Source of the DNA: a virus
Strand: one strand, 5' to 3'
Virus record (IMG/VR): IMGVR_UViG_3300047386_000320
Coordinates: 1-59,921 of that record
DNA length: 59,921 bases
This document shows positions 1-10,584 of this stretch, piece after piece (the first letter of the stretch is position 1; every line of letters starts with the position of its first letter). The notes beneath the pieces were generated by a model. The model made no database searches. It was not told the DNA's origin and saw only the letters and a program-made list of their open reading frames with translations. Both the position numbers and the translations under genes were made by a program.

Positions 1-127
1 GAGACAAACGCAGCTACTAGCGAATCTAATGCAGCTACTAGTGAAACGAATGCAGCAACTAGTGAAACTAACGCATCTGGTAGTGAAAGTGCGGCAGCAA
101 CTAGTGCTTCAAATGCAGCTACTAGTG
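1..127. repeat. Terminal overlap, left copy
   Basis: These 127 bases are identical, base for base, to the last 127 bases of the window. An exact overlap of this length is what a de Bruijn assembler with k=127 leaves on a circular contig. It lies inside the repeat-rich part of a fibre gene and is in frame with both halves of that gene. A biological terminal repeat is possible but less likely, because it would have to fall inside a gene. Confidence 0.93.
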
Positions 128-3100
128 AAACAAATGCTGGTGCTTCTGCAACTGCTGCATCTACGTCAGCATCTACGGCTGGTACAAAAGCAACAGAAGC
201 AGGCACGTCCGCTGGTGCAGCCGAGACCGCACAAACAGCTGCAGAAACAGCTCAATCTGCTGCAGAAACTAGTGAAAGCAACGCCTCTACTAGTGAAACA
301 AACGCATCGGGGTCAGCAGCAAATGCAGCAACAAGTGAAAGTAATGCGGCTACTAGTGAAAGTAACGCTCAAGGGTCGGCTAATGCAGCGTCAACATCTG
401 CTTCAACTGCTTCTACCAAAGCAGATGAGGCTTCCACATCTGCAACTGCCGCAGAGACAGCGCAGACTGCAGCCGAAACTGCACAAGGTGCTGCTGAAAC
501 CTCAGAGACAAACGCAGCAACTAGCGCGACTAATGCTTCCGGCTCAGAGTCGGCAGCATCAACTAGTGAATCAAATGCAGCAACAAGCGAAACAAATGCT
601 GGTGCTTCTGCTACTGCAGCTGCTGGTTCAGCATCTACAGCGTCTACAAAAGCAACAGAAGCATCCCAATCTGCTAGTGCGGCAGAAACAGCAAAACTAG
701 CTGCTGAAACAGCTGAGTCAAATGCTGAGGCATCTGAAACTGCTGCCGCCTCTAGTGAGACGAACGCGGCTGGCTCAGCGTCTGCCGCTTCAAGTAGCGC
801 TACTGTGTCTGCGACAGCTCGTGATGTAGCTATTGGTACGGCTGCTGTACTCGGTGTCTCTGAAATGGTTGAACCAAGAGAACTATGGACGGGTGGATCG
901 CAGTACAATCAGGGATCAGTCCAAAAACCAGCAATACCTGAAAATGAAGGTAACTTTGTTACTAACGATGCGGTGTTTGGTAATGCCTTTCAGTTCACCA
1001 TTACACAGAACGCGACGATAGGTCAGGCCTATCCAGTCATATATCAAAATGGTCGAGTGCTTCAAGTACGCGCAAGATTCCGTGTAACAGACGATGGCGT
1101 TCAGGGGCTTGGTTCTACTGTCCGTATTGGTGTAACCACGCAGGCTGGTAAAACCGTTGTTGAATCAAATCAACAAAACGAAGGTGCGACTTATACCGTT
1201 GCCGATGGTGTTCAAGAAGTAAAGTTTTGGTTCTTTTCTAATGAAGCTGTTGTACCCACGACTGCTCCATCTGGGGTTACTTTTGATCTTCCAAGACTAA
1301 CCAGCGACGCAACGATTGACTCTGCTCACTGCCACATAAGACAGAATTTTACAGGCCCTGCGCCACAACGTGATGGTTTGATTGCTGTCGATTTTCTCGA
1401 AGTTAGTGACGTTACCGAGCTAGCAATATCTTTAAAAGAATCTGAGGATGCAGCCGGTTCAGCGTCTGCTGCAGCTACTAGTGCATCTAACGCTAGCGCT
1501 TCAGAGACTGCCGCTGGCCAGTCAGCTACTTCCGCACAAACAGCACAGACTAATGCTGAGACTGCACAAAGCGGAGCGGAAACTGCTGAGACTAACGCAT
1601 CGACTAGTGAAACCAACGCTTCTGGTTCTGCTAGTAATGCGGCGACTAGTGCCTCAAATGCAGCAACCAGTGAAAGTAACGCTGGCGCTTCTGCAACGGC
1701 AGCATCGACATCTGAATCGAATGCATCTACGTCCGCTAGTAACGCGGCTACATCTGCTAGTGCGGCAGAAACAGCAAAACTAGCTGCTGAGACGGCTCAG
1801 GGGGCAGCAGCAACTAGTGCTTCAAATGCGGCAACTAGTGAAACAAATGCAGAGGGGTCAGCTTCTGATGCGTCAACATCAGCTGCAGCGGCTGCATCCA
1901 GCGAAACGAACGCTGGTAACTCTGCTGATGCGGCAGCTACGTCCGCGTCTACAGCATCTACAAAGGCTACTGAAGCATCTGAGTCTGCTACGTCAGCATC
2001 TGGCAGTGCTACTCAAGCATCAACAAGTGCGGGAGAGGCCTCTACTAGCGCGGGACAGGCGTCAACAAGCGAGACTAACGCTGCTGGTTCTGCTTCGTCC
2101 GCTGCTACAAGCGAATCAAACGCAGCTACCAGTGAGAGCAATGCGTTAGGCTCTGCAAATGCGGCATCTACTAGTGAAAGTAGTGCTGCTACGAAAGCTA
2201 CAGAAGCGTCTACATTTGCGGGTGCTGCCGAGGCTGCACAACTTGCAGCTGAAACAGCTGAAGGCAACGCGTCTGTATCCGCAGCAAACGCTGCTACGAG
2301 TGAAACAAATGCTGCTGGTTCGTCTAACAGTGCCAGCCAGTTCTCACAGATCGCCGCTACCGTTATACGGACGGGTGGTTTTATTGGTAAAAATGACTTT
2401 TCTGACGGGACAAAAGGTCAGTGGAATAGTGGCACTGTTGTTGATGCACCGGCTGGACATCCGTTAGGTCGCACAAAAGCATACCGACAAACTGCCCGAG
2501 ATTCCTTGTATTACCGTTTGCCAAGTGGTGAGTCGTACTATCCGATTTCTGCTCACGGTAAGACCTTTAAACTGACGGGTTATGTTTACAACTCGTCTTC
2601 AGTACAAGCCCGTGCTGGTTTGAGAAGTAGAAACGCAACAGACCCTGTCTTTAGTCACTGGGCCACAGTGCTTGGAGCAGAAGCAAATACCAATACCTGG
2701 ACGTACTATGAAGACACGATAACTGTTAATGACGTTGACAGTGTTGAGCTAGGGCCGTTTTTACAGATAAATGGGTATACCTCAAATAACGATACGCTTT
2801 TAGCTTACTGGACAGACATGACGCTAGAAGATATTTCTAGTGAGAAAGCTGCAGGCGACTCTGCTAGCGCTGCTGCAACGTCTGCTTCTAATGCATCTGC
2901 TAGTGAGACAGCGGCTGGTCAATCAGCTACTGCTGCAGAAACAGCACAGACTAATGCGGAAACCGCACAAAGCGCTGCAGAGACTGCTGAGACTAACGCA
3001 TCGTCGAGCGAAACCAACGCGTCTGGTTCTGCTAGTAATGCGGCGAACTCAGCTAGTGCTGCAGCTACTAGTGAGACCAATGCCGGTGACTCTGCAACAG

Positions 3101-6100
3101 CTGCCTCTACCTCTGAATCAAATGCATCAACTAGTGCTAGCAATGCGGCAACGTCTGCAACTTCTGCAGAGAGTGCAAAAACTAGTGCTGAAACTGCCCA
3201 AGGGGCTGCAGAAACGGCTCAGTCAGCTGCGTCTACGAGTGAAACAAATGCTCTAGGCTCAGCAAACGCGGCGGCTACGTCTGAGAGCAATGCTGCCAAC
3301 AGTGAATCTGCTGCATTAGGGTCAGCAAATGCTGCTTCAACGAGCGCTTCAACAGCATCGACAAAAGCTAGTGAAGCATCAACTAGTGCAAGTGCCGCTG
3401 ACACAGCAAAACTAGCGGCGCAGACCGCACAAGGCGCAGCAGAAACTAGTGAAACAAATGCAGCTACCAGCGAAACAAATGCGGCTGGGTCTGCAAGTGC
3501 TGCGTCTACGTCTGCAACACTCGCAGCCAGGGCAGGCGAGTCTGCTGCTCAGCGCAATTTTATAACTCGGTTTGATCCTTTATATACGAACGATGGCGAC
3601 GTAGGTTGGACTGCCGTAACTTTGTATACGGAGAATGATGAGCCTGTTACTAACCCGAACACCGGCTCTCAAGCACGTAAAATTATAGATGGTGCTTACG
3701 AAAACGGGTCTGAATTTAATTTTTATGTTGGTCAAAAGATACGCGTTCGTCTTTGGTACAATACACAACATGCTTCACCTAGTAGTTTCCGCGTTTGTCT
3801 TCGTGACAATGGGGTTCTCAGTAACCCAAGTGTTACTTTGGCAACGCTGCCTACCGGTCAAGATTGGACGTATGTAGATACTGTTCACACCTTTACTGAT
3901 AACTACTTTTCTATATCTCCGGCCTTCGATAATAACGGTTCAACTGGCTTTCTTTTAGTTTCAGATCTTTCTTGGATTGACGTAACAGAAAGTGCTAATG
4001 CCGCAGACTCTGCTACTGCCGCAGCTACGAGTGCGTCTAATGCTAGTGCTTCTGAAACAGCGGCGGGACAGTCAGCTTCTTCTGCCTCTTCGGCACAAAC
4101 TGCAGCACAAACGGCGCAGAGCGGTGCGGAAACTGCCGAAACAAATGCGTCAACTAGTGAAACCAATGCCTCTGGCTCTGCAAGTAACGCTGCAACTAGT
4201 GAGTCTAATGCAGCTACTAGTGAGTCGAATGCTGGTGACTCAGCAACAGCCGCTGCAAGTTCTGCTAGTACTGCCAGTACCAAAGCGGGCGAGGCCTCTA
4301 CTAGTGCTAGCGCAGCTGAGACAGCTAAATTAGCAGCAGAAACTGCCGAAGGTAACGCAGAAACTAGTGAAACAAATGCAGCTACTAGTGAAACAAATGC
4401 AGCTGGGTCAGCTTCTGCTGCCTCTTCTTCGGCGTCAGTAGCTGCAACTGCCTTTTCTGACCTCGTTACCTTTGATGGCGACTTTCATTTTACTGAAGGC
4501 AAAACTGCATGGGTTAGGTACGCGGGGATTACTTCGTATGAGGACTTAGAAGAGGTAGATGGTGGGCCATCAGGAACCGGTGTTCTGCGAGCAAACAATA
4601 TTTGGCTGTATAGCGGACGTAAATTCGAAGTAGATACGACAAGAACCTATCGAATTACAGCTAAATTTAAACCTTATAACGGTAACTCTAAGTGTTATGC
4701 GGGTGTTGTGACTTGGGACGAGAATGGCTCATTACAGACTACTTCGCCCGGCACTCATCGGTACTGTGCTGGGAGTTCTATTCTTAATAGCGCCAACGGT
4801 TGGGTAACTTTTACTGGAACTATTACTGGTGAGGGTAATGCAAGCCACAACCAGTTTAGAGTAGGTACAAAGTTTGCCTCGCCAATGTTTATTGTCGGGC
4901 ATGAGGTGGGCACGACCTCTACTGCTGACCACACTGATGTTGATTTCTGCATGATTGAGGATATCACAGAAGAGGTTAATGCAGCCGCATCCGCTAGCGC
5001 TGCAGCTACGTCTGCTTCAACTGCAGAAGCATCAGAGACTGCTGCAGGCCAGTCAGCAACTACAGCATCTACCCATGCAAACACGGCAGCAACTAAAGCT
5101 GGTGAGGCATCGACCTCTGCGGGTCAAGCGGCAACCAGTGCTTCAAATGCTTCTGGGTCTGAATCAGCTGCTGCTACATCAGCATCAAATGCTGCAACTA
5201 GTGAAAGTAATGCATTGGGTTCAGCAAATGCTGCATCGACGTCAGAGTCAAGCGCTGCGACTAGCGCCACTAACTCAGCTACTGCTCAAGCTGCAGCAGA
5301 GGCTGCTAGAGACGCAACGATAGTCCAAAACATTATTCCAGATAGCAGCTTTGAGTTATCTGGTGCTGCTAGTGCTTTCCTAAATGATTCAGGGTTTGAT
5401 CCAGAAAACCCGACTGGTAATACCCCTCGATGGGAATTAGTTACCTCTGCCAGTGGTGTTAACCCTAAGTCAGGTAGCTACATGATTCGTGAGGTTGATC
5501 CAACTGGGGGAACTGACTCATTCGCCGGTATTTGGAAGAATGATGTTGCTGTTGTAAATGGCGATAAATTTACTCTGGGTTTCTGGGCGTACAACAACAC
5601 AGGCGGGGAAGTAAGACTGTCACTTAACCAACAAGGTGGTTGGGCTGGGTCAACGACCACGAGCAACGGACAATGGACATTCTACCAAGCTCACGGTACA
5701 GCGGGTGCTGGCTACAGTGAACTAACCATTGATAAGCGAGGCCAAGACGTACCAAGTAGCACTGAGTTTTACATTGATTCGTTGACCTTGGTTCGTGGTC
5801 ACGTAGATCTTACGGGCGTTGAAACAAGCGACTTAGCTGCAACAGCGCAGCTAGAAGCTACCAACGCCTCGTTACAAGCATCTACGTCAGCCAGTGCATC
5901 AGAAACAGCTCAACTTGCAGCCGAAACGGCTCAAGGAGCAGCGGAAACTGCTGAAAGTAATGCTGCAACAAGCTCATCGAATGCATCTGGTTCGGAAAGT
6001 GCCGCAGCTACCAGCGCGTCTGCTGCTGCAACTAGTGAGACAAATGCTGGCACTTCAGCAAGTTCAGCGGCTACTTCCGCGAGCACTGCAACAACTAAAG

Positions 6101-8388
6101 CTACAGAAGCGTCTCAATCTGCTAGTACAGCGTCTACTCATGCAAACACCGCCTCTACAAAAGCAGGCCAGGCTAGCACTTCCGCTACTAATGCAGCAGC
6201 AAGTGAAACAAACGCAGCTGGTTCAGCAAGCGCAGCGTCTTCTTCGGCGTCAGTTGCCGCTACTACTGCACAGACAGGCGGCTTTATTGGTAAGAATGAT
6301 TTTACTGATGGGAGTAAAGGCGAGTGGAATGCAGGCTCAGTTGTTGATGCGCCAGCCGGTCACCCATTAGGCCGAACAAAGGCCCTAAGACAGACTACTA
6401 GAGATAACTACTATTTCCCTGCGCTTGGTGGCGGTGACTCTTTCTATCAAAACTCTGCTCACGGAAAAACTTTCAAGGTTTCCGGGTACGTTTATAACTC
6501 TTCTAATCAAGATGCTCGTGCTGGCTTACGATCTGTAAATGCAACTAACAATAGCCATTGGCCAACTATTAATGCAGCACAAGAAAATACCAACACCTGG
6601 ACGTATTACGAAAACACATTCACGGTTAATGACTCTGATGGAATCAAACTAGCTCCATTTTTACAGATAAACGGCTCTACCCAAAATAACGATACGTTTC
6701 TAACCTACTGGACAGATATGACGCTTGAGGATGTTTCAAGCGAAAAGGCAGCAGCTGATTCAGCCAGCGCTGCAGCTACTTCTGAAAGTGCAGCCTCTGC
6801 CTCTGAAACAGCAGCTGGACAGTCAGCAAGTTCAGCATCTACCCATGCAACCACTGCTAGTACTAAAGCGGGCGAAGCATCTACGTCTGCCTCAAACGCA
6901 GCGACTAGTGAAACAAATGCAGCTGGGTCAGCAAACACAGCAAGCACTCAAGCTACTAATGCAGCTAATAGCGCTTCCACTGCATCAGGCCATGCAAGTG
7001 CTGCTAATACTTCTGCTTCGACTGCTTCAACAAAAGCAGATGAGGCTTCTGCGTCTGCTTCAACTGCATCAGGTCATGCAAACACAGCATCTACTCAGGC
7101 ATCGAATGCTTCTACTTATGCGTCTGAGACTGCTACTGCATCGACTGTTGCAGCAACAAGAAACTACGTAGTTCAAGATCTCTTTAGCGCCGCTAACTGG
7201 GCCGCAAATGATGGGATGCACAGTACGGTTAACAACCCTACTACTGGCAGCCCTGTAATGATTGTTAAGGATGGGGCGCGTCAGCTTCATCAGTATACAA
7301 ATCTAAAAGCCGGTACTCGTTTTAGATGCACACTTTGGGTCAATACTTTAGCCCCTACTAATACAGGCGGGGTTACTCCTACCATCAGAGGCGGTGCAGC
7401 TGCTGGAAACGGCAGTTTGATTAGTAGGACAGATCAAGTTAACGGAACAATAGCGACAGGACTTGATTGGTCTCTGCAAGTTACAGAGTTCACCGTAACT
7501 CAAGACTTTGCTTACTGGTCGCCTGCTTTCGACTTTGGCCCATCTGCAGACAGAGCTTATGTTAGTGATCTGCGCTGGGAAGACATTACGTTACTTAATG
7601 AGGCGGCTACATCTGCTGCTGCGTCTGCGGTTAGTGGCATTAATGCGCGACTTGAAAACGCGAACGGCTCTGGTGTGACAGTTGAAGAAGCCTTTAGTGC
7701 ACAGGCTAATGACATATCAGGCCTCGAAGGTCAGTACACCGTAAAGATTGACAACAACGGAAGCGTTTCTGGGTTTGGTTTGGCTAGCACTGCAAATGGC
7801 TCTACACCAACCAGTGAGTTTTATGTTGCCGCTGACAAGTTCGCGATCATGCCTCCGAGCTCTACAAATATTCTACCTTGGGCAAATAACACATATTACA
7901 ACGCGGGCGCTGTAAGAACAGCACAAGATATGGGTGGGGCACAGCAGACCTATATATGTGTTTTGAATCATGCCGCTAATAGTCCTTACGATGCTCCACC
8001 TTTCACTACAAACCCGCCTAGATGGCGAATAATGAGCCAGAACCCTTTTAGTGTAATTGCAACACCAGTAATCATTTCTGATGGTACGGGCAACACTGTA
8101 ACTATTCCGCCTGGTGTTTATCTGGACACCGCATATATTGCCGACGCTACGATTACAGCAGCAAAAATTGCACAAATTAATGCAGATGTCATCACCACCG
8201 GTTCTCTTACGGCTGATCGAATTGGTGCGGGCACACTTGATGCAGGCGTAATAAATATTGAAGGCGTTGGAGGCACACTAAATATCAAATCTGCTGCTTC
8301 TGGGTCTCGTATGGAAATGACCGCTAATGTCATAAAAGTATTTAACGGCAATGCTCTGCGAGTGCAGTTAGGAGACCTATCTGAATGA
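1..8388 (+). CDS. Giant modular tail fibre, C-terminal 2795 residues (5' end lies at the window end)
   Basis: The frame is open from base 1 to the stop at 8386-8388, with no start before a GTG at 805, because the gene begins at 58097. Joined across the circle it encodes about 3361 aa. Long Ala/Ser/Thr/Asn/Glu spacers of roughly seven-residue repeats (for example NAATSETNA), like lambda-type phage fibre repeats and probably helical, alternate with seven globular domains at about 810-1440, 2350-2850, 3550-3995, 4450-4985, 5310-5830, 6265-6755 and 7155-7600. Most domains end in a similar strand (DMTLEDIS, DLSWIDVT, DLRWEDIT), as in carbohydrate-binding beta-sandwiches. Domains 2 and 6 are close paralogues (both start TGGFIGKNDF), and domains 3 and 7 are related. 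The C-terminus (7610-8388) matches the DUF1983 end of lambda J-like proteins (QYTVKIDNNGSVSGFGLAS, SEFYVAADKFAI). Probable role: host receptor binding. ATGA overlap with the next gene. Confidence 0.9.
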   Translation, partial: ETNAATSESNAATSETNAATSETNASGSESAAATSASNAATSETNAGASATAASTSASTAGTKATEAGTSAGAAETAQTAAETAQSAAETSESNASTSETNASGSAANAATSESNAATSESNAQGSANAASTSASTASTKADEASTSATAAETAQTAAETAQGAAETSETNAATSATNASGSESAASTSESNAATSETNAGASATAAAGSASTASTKATEASQSASAAETAKLAAETAESNAEASETAAASSETNAAGSASAASSSATVSATARDVAIGTAAVLGVSEMVEPRELWTGGSQYNQGSVQKPAIPENEGNFVTNDAVFGNAFQFTITQNATIGQAYPVIYQNGRVLQVRARFRVTDDGVQGLGSTVRIGVTTQAGKTVVESNQQNEGATYTVADGVQEVKFWFFSNEAVVPTTAPSGVTFDLPRLTSDATIDSAHCHIRQNFTGPAPQRDGLIAVDFLEVSDVTELAISLKESEDAAGSASAAATSASNASASETAAGQSATSAQTAQTNAETAQSGAETAETNASTSETNASGSASNAATSASNAATSESNAGASATAASTSESNASTSASNAATSASAAETAKLAAETAQGAAATSASNAATSETNAEGSASDASTSAAAAASSETNAGNSADAAATSASTASTKATEASESATSASGSATQASTSAGEASTSAGQASTSETNAAGSASSAATSESNAATSESNALGSANAASTSESSAATKATEASTFAGAAEAAQLAAETAEGNASVSAANAATSETNAAGSSNSASQFSQIAATVIRTGGFIGKNDFSDGTKGQWNSGTVVDAPAGHPLGRTKAYRQTARDSLYYRLPSGESYYPISAHGKTFKLTGYVYNSSSVQARAGLRSRNATDPVFSHWATVLGAEANTNTWTYYEDTITVNDVDSVELGPFLQINGYTSNNDTLLAYWTDMTLEDISSEKAAGDSASAAATSASNASASETAAGQSATAAETAQTNAETAQSAAETAETNASSSETNASGSASNAANSASAAATSETNAGDSATAASTSESNASTSASNAATSATSAESAKTSAETAQGAAETAQSAASTSETNALGSANAAATSESNAANSESAALGSANAASTSASTASTKASEASTSASAADTAKLAAQTAQGAAETSETNAATSETNAAGSASAASTSATLAARAGESAAQRNFITRFDPLYTNDGDVGWTAVTLYTENDEPVTNPNTGSQARKIIDGAYENGSEFNFYVGQKIRVRLWYNTQHASPSSFRVCLRDNGVLSNPSVTLATLPTGQDWTYVDTVHTFTDNYFSISPAFDNNGSTGFLLVSDLSWIDVTESANAADSATAAATSASNASASETAAGQSASSASSAQTAAQTAQSGAETAETNASTSETNASGSASNAATSESNAATSESNAGDSATAAASSASTASTKAGEASTSASAAETAKLAAETAEGNAETSETNAATSETNAAGSASAASSSASVAATAFSDLVTFDGDFHFTEGKTAWVRYAGITSYEDLEEVDGGPSGTGVLRANNIWLYSGRKFEVDTTRTYRITAKFKPYNGNSKCYAGVVTWDENGSLQTTSPGTHRYCAGSSILNSANGWVTFTGTITGEGNASHNQFRVGTKFASPMFIVGHEVGTTSTADHTDVDFCMIEDITEEVNAAASASAAATSASTAEASETAAGQSATTASTHANTAATKAGEASTSAGQAATSASNASGSESAAATSASNAATSESNALGSANAASTSESSAATSATNSATAQAAAEAARDATIVQNIIPDSSFELSGAASAFLNDSGFDPENPTGNTPRWELVTSASGVNPKSGSYMIREVDPTGGTDSFAGIWKNDVAVVNGDKFTLGFWAYNNTGGEVRLSLNQQGGWAGSTTTSNGQWTFYQAHGTAGAGYSELTIDKRGQDVPSSTEFYIDSLTLVRGHVDLTGVETSDLAATAQLEATNASLQASTSASASETAQLAAETAQGAAETAESNAATSSSNASGSESAAATSASAAATSETNAGTSASSAATSASTATTKATEASQSASTASTHANTASTKAGQASTSATNAAASETNAAGSASAASSSASVAATTAQTGGFIGKNDFTDGSKGEWNAGSVVDAPAGHPLGRTKALRQTTRDNYYFPALGGGDSFYQNSAHGKTFKVSGYVYNSSNQDARAGLRSVNATNNSHWPTINAAQENTNTWTYYENTFTVNDSDGIKLAPFLQINGSTQNNDTFLTYWTDMTLEDVSSEKAAADSASAAATSESAASASETAAGQSASSASTHATTASTKAGEASTSASNAATSETNAAGSANTASTQATNAANSASTASGHASAANTSASTASTKADEASASASTASGHANTASTQASNASTYASETATASTVAATRNYVVQDLFSAANWAANDGMHSTVNNPTTGSPVMIVKDGARQLHQYTNLKAGTRFRCTLWVNTLAPTNTGGVTPTIRGGAAAGNGSLISRTDQVNGTIATGLDWSLQVTEFTVTQDFAYWSPAFDFGPSADRAYVSDLRWEDITLLNEAATSAAASAVSGINARLENANGSGVTVEEAFSAQANDISGLEGQYTVKIDNNGSVSGFGLASTANGSTPTSEFYVAADKFAIMPPSSTNILPWANNTYYNAGAVRTAQDMGGAQQTYICVLNHAANSPYDAPPFTTNPPRWRIMSQNPFSVIATPVIISDGTGNTVTIPPGVYLDTAYIADATITAAKIAQINADVITTGSLTADRIGAGTLDAGVINIEGVGGTLNIKSAASGSRMEMTANVIKVFNGNALRVQLGDLSE

Positions 8389-8687
8389 GTCAGGGTCTAA
8401 AGATATATAACGAAGCTGGTGAAGTGCGCCTCGATACAACAATGCGACTGGCGCGCTACCACTCTTTTTACACGGGGTACTTAGCGGCTGATACAAGCAC
8501 AACAGTATCAGTGCCTGGGCTCGCTGACGATGGTACATGGTCAATAGCCTTTGAACCCCAAGGTGGTTTTAGTGGTTCAGATGTTGAGGTAACGGTTAGC
8601 CCTGGAAGTATCTATATCTATAACGGCGGTAACGGATCTTATTACGCTACTTCAACCCACTGGAATATAACTATTTATAGGATTTAA
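8385..8687 (+). CDS. Small fibre-associated protein, DUF6453-like
   Basis: A 100-aa protein whose ATG overlaps the fibre stop (ATGA), implying coupled translation. The N-terminus (SQGLKIYNEAGEVRLDTTMRL) has the 'name, element, value' style of small phage tail proteins with a short beta-rich head. The rest is Gly/Ser/Tyr-rich and beta-predicted. The next gene starts in a related way (SYGFRSENDSGRLQIDENF), so the two may be paralogues. Likely a virion or tail-tip accessory protein; exact role unknown. Confidence 0.7.
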   Translation: MSQGLKIYNEAGEVRLDTTMRLARYHSFYTGYLAADTSTTVSVPGLADDGTWSIAFEPQGGFSGSDVEVTVSPGSIYIYNGGNGSYYATSTHWNITIYRI

Positions 8688-8688
8688 C

Positions 8689-9588
8689 GTGAGTTACGGT
8701 TTTAGAAGCGAAAATGACAGCGGACGTTTACAGATTGACGAGAACTTTCCCAACATGCTCGTGGTTGCGACTGGCACGTGTACTAATGGCGACGTTATTA
8801 GCTTTCCAGCAGGCGTTAATGAAAACAACATTCAAGTCTGGGCTCGCATAAATAGTGCTAATCGCGGCGACTCTACAACTTCTGACGGTACTGTCTATAC
8901 CGGTAAATTTAGAATCCATGGCCATATTTATCGTGGTCAGTCTCCCGGTGATAACAATAAAAAATTTCGTATTTGGTGCAGTAATGTATCTGATTATCAG
9001 GGGCCGTCTGGCGGGGGCGGGCAACTATGGAATTATTTTTTAGAAACTGACCCCGGCAGAAATATTTTTTCGGGTGGTGGATTTTCAGCACAGGCAGGAG
9101 AACAAGCGGCAACTGCAACTACGCAAATTGATTATGTTGTAACTACTCAACCTGAAGAAATGGCGGTTCCTCAAACCGGCTATGGTTTAAACGTATTAAA
9201 AGAAAATCAAACGCTTGCGTACTCATCAGAATATCAAGTAATGAATGTGATTGAAGATATATATTTTGAGTTAGATGGGTCTGCTGATAACCCACCTTCG
9301 GATCAATTTTTTATGCCTGACACGTTCCCGATTACCCGCACAAACCAACCCGCCGATAGGTATGTGCTGGTTAATTGCACGTACCATTTCTGGGTAAGAA
9401 CTGTTGCTTTTCCAGGTATTGCTATTTACCAAGGCCCGCTGTGGCAAATGGATTATGAGGCAGAAACAATATCGATCATAAATAGAGTTTCTCAAACGGG
9501 CCCAGCAATGGGACGGAGTTTCTTTTTTATTAATTTTCGCCCTGATTATCAGCGTAGGCACTTCCAATTAGGAGATTTATCTAAATGA
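8689..9588 (+). CDS. Tail-tip accessory protein with DUF6453-like N-terminus
   Basis: A 299-aa protein starting at GTG one base after the previous stop. No other in-frame start is near. The first 60 residues resemble the preceding 100-aa protein. The rest is beta-rich with aromatic and Gly-rich stretches. It ends in QLGDLSK, nearly the same as the fibre's C-terminal QLGDLSE, which hints at a shared C-terminal element, for example a capping or docking strand. Lies between the fibre and the tail chaperone in one tail operon. Function inferred from position only. Confidence 0.65.
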   Translation: MSYGFRSENDSGRLQIDENFPNMLVVATGTCTNGDVISFPAGVNENNIQVWARINSANRGDSTTSDGTVYTGKFRIHGHIYRGQSPGDNNKKFRIWCSNVSDYQGPSGGGGQLWNYFLETDPGRNIFSGGGFSAQAGEQAATATTQIDYVVTTQPEEMAVPQTGYGLNVLKENQTLAYSSEYQVMNVIEDIYFELDGSADNPPSDQFFMPDTFPITRTNQPADRYVLVNCTYHFWVRTVAFPGIAIYQGPLWQMDYEAETISIINRVSQTGPAMGRSFFFINFRPDYQRRHFQLGDLSK

Positions 9589-10031
9589 ACCAATATGCTT
9601 TTGTAAAGCCTAATGGGTTTGTATCACACGTTTGTTCCCCAGCTATGGATAACCAGTATCAGGACGGCCAGATTGTTGGCAGCGATACTGTCAGAGTGCT
9701 CCCGCAAGATGCACAGGCTAGCGTAGTTATAAATACGTGGTTATGGGTTGATGGTGCGTGGTCTACAAGACCTGAAAAACCCGGAACTCATTATATGTTC
9801 GAAGGTGGCTCGTGGGTTTTTGACTCCGAGGGCTTTTGGAGAGCAGTAAGACTGGAAAGGGATATAAAAATGGCCGGCTGTGATTGGACACAAATACCAG
9901 ATAACCAGCTTACCGAGACACAAAAAGCGGAATGGAGAACTTATAGACAGGCGCTTCGTGACCTTCCCGCAACTAATGCAACTGTTACATCAGTTCAAGA
10001 TTTGGTGTGGCCTACTGAACCGGGTAGCTAA
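9585..10031 (+). CDS. Tail assembly chaperone-like protein (Phage_tail_APC type)
   Basis: A 148-aa protein, ATGA overlap with the previous gene. The C-terminal half carries the signature of this family: a DW near residue 104, then TETQKAEWRTYRQALRDLP and a final VWPTEPGS, as in the short proteins found after fibre genes in many tailed phages. The N-terminal half looks like a small tail-associated domain with WLWVDGAW and WVFDSEGFW. Probably helps fibre or tail assembly, or caps the fibre. Family match moderate to good. Confidence 0.72.
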   Translation: MNQYAFVKPNGFVSHVCSPAMDNQYQDGQIVGSDTVRVLPQDAQASVVINTWLWVDGAWSTRPEKPGTHYMFEGGSWVFDSEGFWRAVRLERDIKMAGCDWTQIPDNQLTETQKAEWRTYRQALRDLPATNATVTSVQDLVWPTEPGS

Positions 10032-10032
10032 T

Positions 10033-10275
10033 ATGGCAACTAAAAGAAACTACAAGAAGGAATACAAGGAGTACCACAGCAAGGATAAGCAAAAGAAAAA
10101 TCGCGCAGGCAGAAACACGGCTCGTCGTAGAGCGCTGGCTGCGGGTAAAGTGAAGAAGGGCGGTTCAAAAGACGTCCATCACAAGGACGGTAATCCACGC
10201 AACAACAAAAAGAGCAATCTTAAAGTTGTTAGCCGTAAAACCAACCGTGGAAAGCTAAGGGTCAGAAGGAAATAG
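10033..10275 (+). CDS. Small basic HNH-like protein
   Basis: An 80-aa, very Lys/Arg-rich protein starting at ATG 10033, one base after the previous stop. It contains DVHHKDGNPRNNKKSNLKVV, the core of an HNH nuclease-type fold (HH, then N...N, with L/V at the end), but without an obvious zinc-binding Cys set. Small proteins of this type occur near tail genes in marine phages. It could be an HNH nuclease or simply a nucleic-acid-binding protein. Last clear gene of the rightward structural operon. Confidence 0.7.
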   Translation: MATKRNYKKEYKEYHSKDKQKKNRAGRNTARRRALAAGKVKKGGSKDVHHKDGNPRNNKKSNLKVVSRKTNRGKLRVRRK

Positions 10276-10356
10276 CATAACCCTCATCAACACAAGTCAT
10301 TATTCAGTTGGAATACGGCTCTGTATAATTGGGTCTTAACTACCGAGGCCCCCCTA

Positions 10357-10545
10357 ATGATTGTTTATATGCTAGCTTTTGCTATTGCATCGTTGTCTTT
10401 TATTGCCATCGACGACTTGAAAATAAGTCGTCACAACGGTGTGACCGCGTCACACTCAACATTGAAGAAAAATAAATTAAGTAGAGATATCAAGTACTTA
10501 TACTTGAAGTATCATGTAAAGAAAAGAAAGCTAAATAGAACTTAA
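10357..10545 (+). CDS. Possible small membrane protein
   Basis: A 62-aa frame with an N-terminal hydrophobic helix (residues about 1-20, MIVYMLAFAIASLSFIAI) followed by a Lys-rich tail, so N-out/C-in topology is plausible. A GAGG lies 8 nt before the ATG, and a TATAAT is at 10324-10329 with no good -35. Lies alone between the tail operon and attP, a common place for lysogeny-expressed (moron) genes such as superinfection exclusion proteins. No homology recognised. Confidence 0.4.
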   Translation: MIVYMLAFAIASLSFIAIDDLKISRHNGVTASHSTLKKNKLSRDIKYLYLKYHVKKRKLNRT

Positions 10546-10584
10546 GTAATTGATATCTATAGAAAATGACGGCTTAAAGGTACA

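Noticed and set aside
29-700. Long Gln/Leu-rich open frames inside the fibre repeats (also 1448-1783, 2840-3256, 5894-6370, 6725-7171 and antisense Ala/Val/Ser-rich frames)
   Set aside because: They are alternate-frame readings of low-complexity GCA/ACT/AGT codons. Composition mirrors the real frame, with no ribosome sites.
805-8388. Fibre gene starting at GTG 805
   Set aside because: The frame is open upstream to base 1 and continues from 58097 through the circular join, so 805 is not the start.
10299-10329. Promoter for the 10357 gene (TATAAT at 10324)
   Set aside because: No -35 at a proper distance (TTGGAA is only 10 nt away), so not listed as a feature.
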